Source: Mucilaginibacter psychrotolerans (GTDB lineage: Bacteria > Bacteroidota > Bacteroidia > Sphingobacteriales > Sphingobacteriaceae). From it: a stretch of 64,000 bases of DNA. The DNA is taken from contig NZ_SOZE01000003.1 in NCBI RefSeq assembly GCF_004519315.1, positions 248,001 through 312,000 of the forward strand, written 5' to 3'. Below the pieces are notes generated by a model. The model had not been told where the DNA came from. It did no database searches and worked only from the letters and a program-made list of their open reading frames with translations. Made by a program: the position numbers and the translations under genes. Shown here piece after piece: positions 53,300 to 61,878 of this stretch (position 1 is its first letter; each line of letters begins with the position of its first letter).

Positions 53300-54718
53300 T
53301 TAATTATAAATGGTACGTTCGGTGGCATCCTTGCTCATATCTATGATAACAGTATCCAGGCGTTCCAGTTCGCTGGAGAGATAATCGAGGGCTAATTGAT
53401 CGGTAGGATCGGCACGCAGTATATCAACCAGTGCTTTGAGGTTAGCAAGCGGACTGCGGATAAGATGCGATTGCTTCCAGGCCATGTCTTTTATACTTTC
53501 TACATGGTACTGAATATTGCGGTAGGCCTGCTGCAGGTGGTAATCGGCCCGCTTACGGTCTGATATATCGGATGCGGCAAACACCAGCCCCAATATCTGC
53601 TGATCGCGGCCTGCAATGGGGAACATCCGCACATGGTACCAAATCGGGCTATTGCCTGCGCCGCCAGGGTAACTTACCTCATAACTCACCGGCGAACCAC
53701 CCAACACCCGGCTAACATACTCTCTGAATTTTGCCATACGATCGGCAGGTATCTGCGAAAAAAGATCGGTGCCTAAAGCAGGGTCGTAGTTGAATTCCTT
53801 TTGGGCGTATCGCAGCGCCATGTTGTTGTATTCTACTATATTCAACTGGGCATCCAGCAACGCGTAGGCGGTATCGGTATTGTTGATAATGGTTTGCAGG
53901 TTTGCTTCAGACCGCAGTAACGATTCCTTTTCTTTCAGTATCTGCTCCTCGGCCTGCTTCCGTTCGGTAATATCCAGCATGGTACCAATAATAGAGGGTA
54001 CGCCACTCATCATTACCCGGCTACCATAAAACTCTATCCAGTTGCTGCTGCCATCTTTGCGCTGCCCAACCGTTTCGTAATGTACGCTTTCCACTTCGCC
54101 GCTAAGGCGCGCGCGAATGCTTTCATCCACCTCGTTGCGATGATTGGGATGTATAACCAAACTGCTGGGGTGTTTGCCTATGAGTTCTTCCGGCGTGTAG
54201 CCGAACACTTCGGCGAAACGTGGGTTCACATAAACGAATTCCCCTTCCTGTACAATATATATGCCCACCATTGAGCGGTCGGCAATGGTACGGAACTTCA
54301 ACTCGGCGTTTATCAGGTCGGCCTCCATAGCTTTGCGGACCGTGATATCGCGGGCTATCACCATTACCCTGTCATTAGGAAACGTCTTCACGTTCACTTC
54401 TACATCAAACAACCGACCACTTTTGTGCGCGAACCGGCGTTCACGTACCGTAGAAGTTTCTGGTGCAGATGGCGGGACATATTTTATCGGATCAATTTTT
54501 AATTGTTCAGGATCAATCAGCTGCGTAATGGTCATTTGCAGCAATTCGTCGCGTGTGTAGCCGGTCATGCTGCACATGCTTTGGTTCACATCGGTAAAGT
54601 TGCCGTTATAATTAAGAATATATATGGCATCTGAAGCTTGCTCTATAAGCTGGCGATACTTCTCCTCGCTTTTTTGAAGCTGGTTCAATATGTTGAGCAA
54701 TTCCGCCTTTTTTTCCAT
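53300..54718 (-). CDS. PAS-PAS-PAS protein with HisKA-like end but no ATPase domain
   Basis: 472 residues. PAS 1 (about 15-125): YRQLIEQASDAIYILNYNGNFTDVNQSMCSMTGYTRDEL. PAS 2 (about 140-250): FRTIADRSMVGIYIVQEGEFVYVNPRFAEVFGYTPEEL. PAS 3 (about 268-390): LQTIINNTDTAYALLDAQLNIVEYNNMALRYA. The last 75 residues hold MAWKQSHLIRSPLANLKALVDIL, an H-box-like dimerization helix pair, and then the frame stops (TIYN). No HATPase_c block follows in any frame before the antiporter gene. It cannot autophosphorylate by itself. It is either a partner of another kinase or a phosphotransfer scaffold. Confidence 0.82.
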   Translation of the reverse strand: MEKKAELLNILNQLQKSEEKYRQLIEQASDAIYILNYNGNFTDVNQSMCSMTGYTRDELLQMTITQLIDPEQLKIDPIKYVPPSAPETSTVRERRFAHKSGRLFDVEVNVKTFPNDRVMVIARDITVRKAMEADLINAELKFRTIADRSMVGIYIVQEGEFVYVNPRFAEVFGYTPEELIGKHPSSLVIHPNHRNEVDESIRARLSGEVESVHYETVGQRKDGSSNWIEFYGSRVMMSGVPSIIGTMLDITERKQAEEQILKEKESLLRSEANLQTIINNTDTAYALLDAQLNIVEYNNMALRYAQKEFNYDPALGTDLFSQIPADRMAKFREYVSRVLGGSPVSYEVSYPGGAGNSPIWYHVRMFPIAGRDQQILGLVFAASDISDRKRADYHLQQAYRNIQYHVESIKDMAWKQSHLIRSPLANLKALVDILRADPTDQLALDYLSSELERLDTVIIDMSKDATERTIYN

Positions 54719-54832
54719 ACTGGTATAAGCTTAACAGACTCCTAATAAGAGCAACGAAACGGTGACTATATAAAATTAGCAATAATTATGCTGAATAATA
54801 CAATAGGAGGAAATAGAAGTTAGGGGACTGAA

Positions 54833-55528
54833 CTAAAAGGACTGTGACTCTGACCATGAAAGGCCGTCCGCTAGCTTCGCCCTGCTAAATTCGATGTGAA
54901 TTACCTTGCGCGGCTTACTGTTGGTGGTACGACCCGAGGCATGCATCAACAACGGTCGCATAACCATAACCCCGCCCGCTTTCACATCGCAGCTTACTGC
55001 GGTTTGGCTGTCCCAATCGATGGTATCGGGGCGGCAAATACCCCTCAGATGAGATCCAGGCACAACCTTGAGGGCTCCGTTGCCTTCATCAGCGTCGTCG
55101 AGATGTATGCGGATGGTGAAATTATCTGCTAATATCTCCAACGGAGGCTGTACCGCAAATTGCTCGTGCTTAACCGTCCATGGCCCATAGCCGGAGATAT
55201 CCAGTTTTTTATCTACCGAGATGGTTAAATCCTGATGCCAGGCCACAAACCAGTTAGATAACTCGGGCTTATCAAAATAGATAGATTTTACTACGAAGTA
55301 ATCATTGCCGAAGCAAGTGGTTATTAAGTTTTTTAGCCTTCCGGTAAATATCAGTGGTGCAACGGCCGGTATTTCCTTCAGGAACTGCCTTATTGCGAAC
55401 AACCCCGCTGTTTTGCGGAACGTGCTTCTATCGCTATTGGCCCGGTCAATTGCATATTCTATAGCCGCAATCTCTTTCTCACTATAGATTTCCTCTACAA
55501 TAGTAAAACCATCTACGGAAAAATCCAT
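54833..55528 (-). CDS. Phytanoyl-CoA dioxygenase (PhyH) family protein
   Basis: 231 residues. The 2-His-1-carboxylate site is complete: AWHQDLTI gives His98 and Asp100, and LLMHASGRTTNSKPRKVIHIEF gives the distal His197 and the 2-oxoglutarate Arg. IRIHLDDADEGNGALKVVPGSHLRG is a family hallmark. It is an Fe(II)/2-oxoglutarate oxygenase in the cytoplasm; the substrate is unknown. It starts 4 bp after the ccmF stop on the same strand, so it is co-transcribed with the cytochrome c genes, an unexpected partner. Confidence 0.9.
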   Translation of the reverse strand: MDFSVDGFTIVEEIYSEKEIAAIEYAIDRANSDRSTFRKTAGLFAIRQFLKEIPAVAPLIFTGRLKNLITTCFGNDYFVVKSIYFDKPELSNWFVAWHQDLTISVDKKLDISGYGPWTVKHEQFAVQPPLEILADNFTIRIHLDDADEGNGALKVVPGSHLRGICRPDTIDWDSQTAVSCDVKAGGVMVMRPLLMHASGRTTNSKPRKVIHIEFSRAKLADGLSWSESQSF

Positions 55529-55532
55529 GGCT

Positions 55533-58025
55533 TTATTTTGCTTTTACCTTCGCAGGCTCGGGCTTCAATTCTTTGTTCCTCCTGAAAATCGATAACAAGA
55601 AACCAATAACCATAATCACACTACCTGCCCAGAAGAAATTAATATACGGGAATTTGATGGCACGCATTACGATATATTTCTTGGCGCTTTCGGGCTGTTG
55701 GTAAACGGTTATCTCTACCTTATCCTTTGTCGGCATTATTTTGGTAAATTCCAGCTTCAGTCCGGCCTCTTCCAGTTTCTTGGGGAAAAAGAAAACGTGG
55801 CCATCTTTCTGCAGGATAAAAACCGGCTTAGCGTGGTAGGTTTGGCCATGGGTAACCACATCCAGCTCGGCACCTACCGATGCCAGTACATTGTCCATAG
55901 GGATATTTTCCAGTTTGGCGGCTTTATCCAGTTTGCGCAAAACCATATAGCCTTCGCGGAAAGGTATCGTGTCGCCTATCGAAATTTCATGCGGAACAGG
56001 AGCATCATATTCCTTGCTGTCGTCTGCCGGTTGATCGCCATCGGCTCCATTGCCTTTTTCCTCCGCGGTACTGGCAGAGTTGGTCATGGTGATATGCGTA
56101 TACAGATCATGCAACAAATAGTGACGGGTATCCGGCGACGAAGCTAACGCGCCTTTATTTACCTGCACCTTTGGCAATAGGGTAAAATCTTCATCTACCT
56201 TGCCATTAGCATCTACTTTGCGATAGTTTACTTTGTAAAAGTGATCAGGTAAGGCCAGCGAATCGCCCAGATAGGTCACCGTATAATCACCCATTTTTTG
56301 CGGTTCGTTACGGTACACCAATATATTCTCGCGCGGGTTTTCGGTTTTGGCAAAATCAGCAGAATAGCTTTCACCGGTATTGTTAATGGAGATTACAGTA
56401 CTGGTACCCGCAGAGATAAGGGCACCAATGAGCAGTAAACCGAAACCGATATGCGCCACAGCAGAGCCAGCCAGTTTAAACTTGCCTTTGAATGCATCGG
56501 CAAGTATTTTACCGTTAGCTATTACCGAGTAAACCGAACCCCACATCAACAGCACAAATACGTAATTGAGCTTGTACAACCCGGTGGCGTAGGTTATAAG
56601 CGCCGCTATAAGTGCAGCAAAAACCAAATAGACCAGCGTAGTGATGAAAAAACGGGTAACATCAGTCTTTTTATATTTGAGGAATTGCGTAAAGGCTGTA
56701 AGGATAACTATTACGAAGACAAAGCACGATTGGATGATATTGTAGTGCAACAGCCTTGCCTTATCAGCAGGAGGCGCGATCTTTAAGCCGAACATGGCAT
56801 TCCAAACGGGAATAGAAGTTACCACAATAAGGTGGAAACATGATAAGCCGAGGAATACCGCTCCAACGAACATCCAGAACTCGCGCGAATAAGTTTCTTC
56901 GTCTTTTTTGGTAATAGGCAATGCTTTCCAGCGGCTTACCAGCAGCCATACCGACATTACCAAAAACACAAGGATGCCAGTAACCAATTGCCAAAACATC
57001 CCCAGATCGGTAAAGGAGTGTACCGAAGTTTCGCCTAGAATACCGCTGCGGTTAAGGAATGATGAATACCACACGAGCACAAAGCTGATGAGCACCAAAA
57101 AAGTAGCCGTAAAGTACGAGTGCCCGGTATTTTTAAAAACGATAAGCACGTGCACGGCTGCAACCATGGTAATCCATGGGAAGATAGATGCATTCTCTAC
57201 CGGGTCCCATGCCCAAAAGCCACCAAAATTCAACGATTCATAGGCCCAGAAGGAACCCATCACTACGCCAGTACCCAGTATCATACAGGCAAACAGCGCA
57301 TGTGGCAACGCGGGTTGAATCCACTCTTTATATTTTTTCTGCCAAAGGCCAGCAACAGCATAAGCAAAAGGTGTAACCATGGCCGCAAAACCTAAGAACA
57401 GGGTTGGCGGGTGTATTACCATCCAGTAATTCTGCAGTGAAGGCACCATGCCTTGTCCGTCTTTTATAAAATTAAGGTACTCGGGGTTTTTAAAGATCGG
57501 TGCTTCGGACATAAAGTCGCGTAGCAGCAAAAACGGCGAGCTACCCAAATGAATACCTAAAAAGTTTATCCCAAGCACCATGGAAGCCAATACTGCCTGT
57601 GATAGCGCAACCACCGTCATCACGGGGCGCTCCCAGTTACCGGCTTTCCAAATCAATACCAGGCCTATCAACGCCTGCCAGAATATCCAGAGCATAAAGC
57701 CCCCCTCCTGCCCGTTCCAAAAGGCAGAGATGATGTATTGAACGGGCAACGTTTTAGAAGTATATGCCCAAACGTAATGATACTCAAAATAATGATTGTA
57801 GATAATATAGAAAAGGCATGCCCCAATACCTAAGACCGATATGGCGTTTAAGTAATAACCTATGCGGCCAAGGGTTTGCCAACTGCTGGCTGGTTTGCCG
57901 GCATCATCTGTAGTGGCGAAAAAATAGCTGATAAACGATAAAAGCGCGGCTCCGAAAGCGAGGACGAGAAAGAACTGGCCAATGTGGCCCGGCAAAAGGT
58001 GCTCACCTTTAAATACTGTATCCAT
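55533..58025 (-). CDS. ccmF: Cytochrome c biogenesis protein CcmF
   Basis: 830 residues, more than a dozen membrane helices. NFGGFWAWDPVENASIFPWITM is the tryptophan-rich WWD-type haem-handling motif. Conserved histidines lie near HPPTLFLGFAA and NHYFEYHYVW. A large periplasmic part (about 540-790) precedes a last membrane helix (INFFWAGSVIMVIGFLLS). It ligates haem to apocytochrome c CxxCH sites with CcmE. It begins 9 bp after the ccmE stop. The charged linker GNGADGDQPADDSKE is an insert typical only of some members. Confidence 0.93.
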   Translation of the reverse strand: MDTVFKGEHLLPGHIGQFFLVLAFGAALLSFISYFFATTDDAGKPASSWQTLGRIGYYLNAISVLGIGACLFYIIYNHYFEYHYVWAYTSKTLPVQYIISAFWNGQEGGFMLWIFWQALIGLVLIWKAGNWERPVMTVVALSQAVLASMVLGINFLGIHLGSSPFLLLRDFMSEAPIFKNPEYLNFIKDGQGMVPSLQNYWMVIHPPTLFLGFAAMVTPFAYAVAGLWQKKYKEWIQPALPHALFACMILGTGVVMGSFWAYESLNFGGFWAWDPVENASIFPWITMVAAVHVLIVFKNTGHSYFTATFLVLISFVLVWYSSFLNRSGILGETSVHSFTDLGMFWQLVTGILVFLVMSVWLLVSRWKALPITKKDEETYSREFWMFVGAVFLGLSCFHLIVVTSIPVWNAMFGLKIAPPADKARLLHYNIIQSCFVFVIVILTAFTQFLKYKKTDVTRFFITTLVYLVFAALIAALITYATGLYKLNYVFVLLMWGSVYSVIANGKILADAFKGKFKLAGSAVAHIGFGLLLIGALISAGTSTVISINNTGESYSADFAKTENPRENILVYRNEPQKMGDYTVTYLGDSLALPDHFYKVNYRKVDANGKVDEDFTLLPKVQVNKGALASSPDTRHYLLHDLYTHITMTNSASTAEEKGNGADGDQPADDSKEYDAPVPHEISIGDTIPFREGYMVLRKLDKAAKLENIPMDNVLASVGAELDVVTHGQTYHAKPVFILQKDGHVFFFPKKLEEAGLKLEFTKIMPTKDKVEITVYQQPESAKKYIVMRAIKFPYINFFWAGSVIMVIGFLLSIFRRNKELKPEPAKVKAK

Positions 58026-58034
58026 TAAAATTGC

Positions 58035-58445
58035 TTATATGCTGGCTGGTTTAGCCTTAAATTCCTGTGTTTCTAACTTATTCTGCGTGTATTTTGAGGG
58101 GCACTTCATCAGGATATTGGAGGCGTGAAACTCGTTGCCTATCATTTTGCCGGTAAGCACTATCTGTTCCGATTTCTCGAAGTCTTCGGGCTTGGTGCCG
58201 GTAAATACTACCTTGCACTCGCTGCCTTTATCGTCCTGCATGTAAAAAGAAAAATAGTTGGCATCCTTGGTTGCGTCGTAATACAGCACTTTCTGTTTAT
58301 TCAGTTTGCCTACTACATGCAATTCGCTTTCGGTTTGGCGGGCTTCCGTAAAGGAGCCGTAAGTACTTGTGTTTGAGTACACGCTTATAATAACCGCAAT
58401 AGCGATAGCAATAACAACGAGGCCAAAAATCGAACTTTTCTTCAT
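58035..58445 (-). CDS. ccmE: Haem chaperone CcmE, CxxxY type
   Basis: 136 residues from the ATG at 58445; 13 extra residues from 58484 precede a normal signal anchor. Membrane anchor: residues 5-23 (SIFGLVVIAIAIAVIISVY). The OB-fold beta barrel follows (ELHVVGKLNKQKVLYY, CKVVFTGTKPEDFEKSEQIVLTGKMIGNEFHASNILMKC). The usual haem-binding His is replaced by Cys115 in KCPSKY (CxxxY with Tyr119). This variant is known in archaea, Desulfovibrio and some others and binds haem through Cys. It leads the ccmE-ccmF-phyH run. Confidence 0.92.
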   Translation of the reverse strand: MKKSSIFGLVVIAIAIAVIISVYSNTSTYGSFTEARQTESELHVVGKLNKQKVLYYDATKDANYFSFYMQDDKGSECKVVFTGTKPEDFEKSEQIVLTGKMIGNEFHASNILMKCPSKYTQNKLETQEFKAKPASI

Positions 58446-58857
58446 GTTTATAGTTGTGGGATAAACGGGTTTGCAAAAATACAAAACGATAAGCTAATAA
58501 TGTTTGTTACAAGGGATATATGTTATTTAGAATTATTATTGATTGGCTTTGGTTGAAAAGGTTGGAAAAGGTTAAAAGGGTTGGAAGGTTTGGAAGGGTT
58601 AAAAAGGTTAGAGGTTAGAGGTTAGAGGTTAGAGGTTAGAGGGCAATGCAAATTTCAAGTGTATGTTTAAAATTTCGAAAATCCCTTTAATTTTTTAGAA
58701 TCGAGTTCGTACAAATCCGGCACTATGCTAAAATCGAAATTTCATGTGGCTACCCAGCTATTCAAACACGAAAAATATTAGTGGCAAGCGGCACATCTGT
58801 TGCACTCATCTGCAATTTTTTATGCTTATTTTCACCGGCACAACTCAAACTTACATC
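58446..58857. other. Divergent intergenic region with heptamer tandem repeat
   Basis: 412 bp between ccmE and the M28 peptidase gene. It holds irregular GGTTGGAAAAGG-type strings (58553-58605), then an exact GGTTAGA array. No gene was seen; a frame from 58744 that continues into the peptidase has no signal-peptide logic. Confidence 0.55.
58606..58640. repeat. GGTTAGA tandem repeat, five units
   Basis: Five exact copies of a 7-bp unit, 58606-58640, preceded by degenerate GGTTGGAAGG strings. It lies about 160 bp upstream of ccmE and 215 bp upstream of the peptidase start. Confidence 0.85.
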
Positions 58858-60417
58858 ATGAAGAAACTTAGCATCAAACTGTTGCTTGTAGCCTGCTTTT
58901 TTACTGTGACCACTGCCCATGCCCAGGAGTCTGTAGACACCGCTACATTCAATAAGATCAGGAAAGCGGAACTCAGTAACTCGCATATCGAACAAATTGC
59001 GCATTACCTTACCGATGTTGCGGGGCCGCGCCTCACCAATTCGCCGGGGTATCAGCGAGCTGCAACCTGGGCAATCGAAACCATGAAAAAATGGGGCCTG
59101 GTAAATGCCAAAATGGAACCCTGGGGCGAGTTTGGTAAGCAATGGGACCTGCAAGACTTCAGCATCAGCATGAAATTGCCTTATATGCAGCCCATCATGG
59201 CATACCCCAACCCCTGGAGCCCATCTACCAATGGCTTGCAACAGGCGCAGGTAGTACTGTTGCCCGGTGGGAAAATGATGGATACAGTTTACATCAAACA
59301 ACACCTGGCCGATTATAAAGGCAAATTTATATTGGTACATGGCAGCAAAATAAACACTTCGGGCAATTTCAAACCCTCGGCAGAAAGGCTTACCGACAGT
59401 GCGTTAGCCCACACCAGCGATACGTATATGGTGGAGCGTAAGATGATAGAAATGTATTTGGGAACGTATGTTAAGTTGATAGCGAGGGTAGATGCCTTGC
59501 TGAAAAACTCGGGCGCGATTGCCGTTATCAGCACCGGGCCCCAGAATATCAATGGTACCGTATTTGTACAGGCAAACGGCGGTTTCAAAGCAACCGACCC
59601 GGAAAACCTGCCCACATTAAACATATCGGTAGAAGACGGGCAAAAAATAAAACGCCTGATAGATGGTGGCCAGCCCGTAGAACTCGCACTGAATATAAAA
59701 GCAACCTTATCTACCGCCGATACTAAAGGCTACAACGTTGTAGCAGAAATACCGGGAACTGACCCTAAGCTAAAAGCACAGCTGGTGATGCTGGGCGGAC
59801 ACCTCGACTCCTGGACCGCTGCCACAGGCGCGACCGATAACGCTGCGGGCTGCATTGTAATGATGGAGGCCGTGCGTTTGTTAGATTCATTGGGTATTAA
59901 GCCTAAACGCACCATCCGCATAGCCTTATGGGGCGGCGAGGAACAGGGCCTTTATGGAAGTTACGGTTATGTAAAGAACCATTTTATGGATACCGACGGC
60001 AAACTAAAATCCGAGCAATCGAAAGTATCGGCCTATTTTAACCTGGATAATGGCACCGGTAAAATCAGGGGAATCTATGCCCAGGGTAATATAGCTATCA
60101 AACCCATATTTGAGCAATGGTTGGCTCCGTTCAAAGATTTAGGTGCTAACACCGTATCGCTAAAAAACACCGGCTCAACAGATCACCTGTCGTTCGATTG
60201 GGCGGGCATCCCGGGCTTCCAGTTTATACAGGACCCCATAGATTACGAAACCCGCACCCATCACAGCAACATGGATAGCTACGACCACCTGCAGTTAGCC
60301 GACCTAAAACAGGCCGCCATCATCGTCGCTTCGTTTGTTTACCAGGCCAGCATAAAACCTGATTTGCTGCCTCGCAAAGCTATCGTAAAAGAAACGTTTG
60401 CGTTTGAGGGGTTCTAA
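58858..60417 (+). CDS. M28 family metallopeptidase, secreted
   Basis: 519 residues from the ATG at 58858 (MKKLSIKLLLVACFFTVTTAHAQ, a Sec signal). A PA-type insert lies about 150-280. The zinc-peptidase core has VMLGGHLDSW (His, Asp), DNAAGCIVMMEA (Asp), WGGEEQGLYGS (Glu-Glu), FNLDNGTG (Asp) and RTHHSNMDSYD (His). So the two-zinc site is complete. It is a periplasmic aminopeptidase or carboxypeptidase-like enzyme. It ends at a long hairpin shared with the convergent SDR gene. Confidence 0.92.
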   Translation: MKKLSIKLLLVACFFTVTTAHAQESVDTATFNKIRKAELSNSHIEQIAHYLTDVAGPRLTNSPGYQRAATWAIETMKKWGLVNAKMEPWGEFGKQWDLQDFSISMKLPYMQPIMAYPNPWSPSTNGLQQAQVVLLPGGKMMDTVYIKQHLADYKGKFILVHGSKINTSGNFKPSAERLTDSALAHTSDTYMVERKMIEMYLGTYVKLIARVDALLKNSGAIAVISTGPQNINGTVFVQANGGFKATDPENLPTLNISVEDGQKIKRLIDGGQPVELALNIKATLSTADTKGYNVVAEIPGTDPKLKAQLVMLGGHLDSWTAATGATDNAAGCIVMMEAVRLLDSLGIKPKRTIRIALWGGEEQGLYGSYGYVKNHFMDTDGKLKSEQSKVSAYFNLDNGTGKIRGIYAQGNIAIKPIFEQWLAPFKDLGANTVSLKNTGSTDHLSFDWAGIPGFQFIQDPIDYETRTHHSNMDSYDHLQLADLKQAAIIVASFVYQASIKPDLLPRKAIVKETFAFEGF

Positions 60418-60432
60418 AATTCACACATTGGT

Positions 60433-60471
60433 AACATCGTCATTGTTGAGCAACTCAGCAATGACGATGTT
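60433..60471. terminator. 39-nt near-perfect hairpin between convergent genes
   Basis: AACATCGTCATTG (60433-60445) and CAATGACGATGTT (60459-60471) are perfectly complementary, and the centre TTGAGCAACTCAG adds four more pairs. There is no T-run, so it may act as a transcript-end stabiliser or factor-dependent terminator for both genes. Confidence 0.65.
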
Positions 60472-60491
60472 AATGAAGAGAATGGAGGCCT

Positions 60492-61496
60492 TTACGGTTG
60501 CCCTGCTCCCCCTGATGAGCCGTAAATTTGCCCGGTTGCAAAACTGCCATCGTTGGCCGCCAACTGTACGTATATTGAGGCAAGTTCTACAGGCTGACCT
60601 GGCCTGCCAAACACCGTTTGGCTTCCAAATTTCATCAATTTTTCCTGGCTTGCACCACCACTTACCTGTAATGGTGTCCAGATAGGGCCGGGTGCTACAC
60701 CGTTTACCCGAATTCCTTTGGGTCCGAATTGCTTGGCCAGTGATTTCACATAGTTCATGGTAGCCGCTTTTGTTTGCGCGTAATCGTACAGATCGGGCGT
60801 TGGGTCATAGGCCTGCTCAGAAGTTGTGGCGATGATTACCGAACCCGGCTGCAAATATGGAAGAGCGGCTTTTATCGTCCAAAAAGGCGCGTAGATATTA
60901 GTTTTCATCGTCCAGTCGAAATTCTCGCTGGTAATATCCATAATCGATTCGTGTGCCTGCTGGCGCGCCGCATTGTTCACTAAAATATCCAATCCGCCAA
61001 GTTGTCGCACCGCTTCATCTACCAGTTTCTTGCAAAAAGCCTCATCGCGCAGATCGCCGGGAATGGCAACTGCTTTACGTCCTTCTGCCTTTATTAAGGC
61101 AATCACTTCTTTGGCATCCTGCTCTTCGGCGGGCAAATAGTTAATGGCCACATCGGCCCCCTCTCGGGCATAAGCTATAGCTGCGGCACGCCCCATACCC
61201 GAATCGCCGCCGGTTATCAGTGCTTTGCGGCCCATTAAACGCCCGCTGCCCTTATAACTTTTCTCGCCATGATCAGGCTGTGGCTCCATTTTACCGGCCA
61301 ACCCGGGCCAAGGTTGCGACTGACTTTTAAAAGGTGGTTTTGGATATTTTGAAGCGGGGTCCTCCAGTTTTTGAACGGCGTAATTATGCTTATCAGATGC
61401 GGTTGCATCAACAACCGGCGCTACGGCAACAGCCGCAAGCCCGGCGCCTAATCCGCCGATAACTTGGCGGCGGCTTATTGTATTGTCCTTTTCCAT
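60492..61496 (-). CDS. SDR family oxidoreductase with Tat signal
   Basis: 334 residues. SRRQVIGGLGAGLAAVAVAPVVDA is a twin-arginine signal, so the folded, cofactor-loaded enzyme is exported to the periplasm. The Rossmann fold has ALITGGDSGMGRAAAIAYAREG, NNAARQ, and the catalytic set: Ser region IIATTSEQAYDPTPDLYDYAQTKAATMNYVKSLA with Tyr (YDYAQTK) and Lys. RVNGVAPGPIWTPLQ and SSGGAGQP complete it. It resembles the YhdG/YghA-type glucose/ribitol dehydrogenase-like group. Complete. The substrate is unknown. Confidence 0.92.
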   Translation of the reverse strand: MEKDNTISRRQVIGGLGAGLAAVAVAPVVDATASDKHNYAVQKLEDPASKYPKPPFKSQSQPWPGLAGKMEPQPDHGEKSYKGSGRLMGRKALITGGDSGMGRAAAIAYAREGADVAINYLPAEEQDAKEVIALIKAEGRKAVAIPGDLRDEAFCKKLVDEAVRQLGGLDILVNNAARQQAHESIMDITSENFDWTMKTNIYAPFWTIKAALPYLQPGSVIIATTSEQAYDPTPDLYDYAQTKAATMNYVKSLAKQFGPKGIRVNGVAPGPIWTPLQVSGGASQEKLMKFGSQTVFGRPGQPVELASIYVQLAANDGSFATGQIYGSSGGAGQP

Positions 61497-61623
61497 GAGT
61501 TTTTTCTTTGTTAGAGATAACTCGAGACTAGAAAATTGGTTTGAAATTATTTCTTAAAACTATATATTTTTAATAATTACGAATTTATTGAAACTTTGGC
61601 ATGGCTTTAGCTTAATTTCAAAT
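61497..61623. other. AT-rich region upstream of a small transcription unit
   Basis: 127 bp between the SDR start and the small ORF. It holds the divergent SDR promoter and a sigma-54-like site (61597-61612). No gene was seen. Confidence 0.4.
61597..61612 (+). promoter_or_regulatory. Sigma-54-like promoter
   Basis: TGGCATGGCTTTAGCT has the GG and GC pairs at the exact spacing of the -24/-12 consensus (TGGCACG-N4-TTGCA), with mismatches at C6 and T13. The transcript would start near 61623. Confidence 0.35.
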
Positions 61624-61758
61624 ATGAAAATTGTATTCAAAAAAACAAAACCAGCGAAAAAAGAATCGTGCACAATAGTTAGCCTGTTTGCAAAAAACAT
61701 AATAGATCTAAAACAAATCCATTTTTCAACGCTGAATTATCCGGGATTTATAGCTTAG
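61624..61758 (+). CDS. Possible 44-residue basic peptide
   Basis: ATG at 61624 to TAG at 61758. The peptide begins MKIVFKKTKPAKKESCTIVS and ends STLNYPGFIA; it is basic at the N-terminus with one Cys. A sigma-54-like promoter ends 12 bp before it, and a hairpin with a T-rich tail (61761-61785) follows the stop, so it looks like a complete small unit. No Shine-Dalgarno and almost no leader is present. I do not recognise it. It could instead be a non-coding RNA or chance. Confidence 0.35.
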   Translation: MKIVFKKTKPAKKESCTIVSLFAKNIIDLKQIHFSTLNYPGFIA

Positions 61759-61760
61759 TT

Positions 61761-61785
61761 TTTTCCGGTGGAAAATTACTTTTTT
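61761..61785 (+). terminator. Terminator-like hairpin after the small ORF
   Basis: TTTTCC (61761-61766), GGT, GGAAAA (61770-61775), then TTACTTTTTT. The stem is A/T-rich and short, so it is moderate support only. Confidence 0.4.
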
Positions 61786-61878
61786 ACATGCTCTTGCGAA
61801 GCACAGGGCAATCCTATCATACACGCATGAATTGCGGAAGTTTTGATAGAACTTAAATATGCTTAAGCAAGCTTCATG

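Noticed and set aside
58606..58640. Telomere-like GGTTAGA array
   Set aside because: Resembles a telomere repeat by chance; it is short, internal, and fits a simple bacterial tandem repeat.
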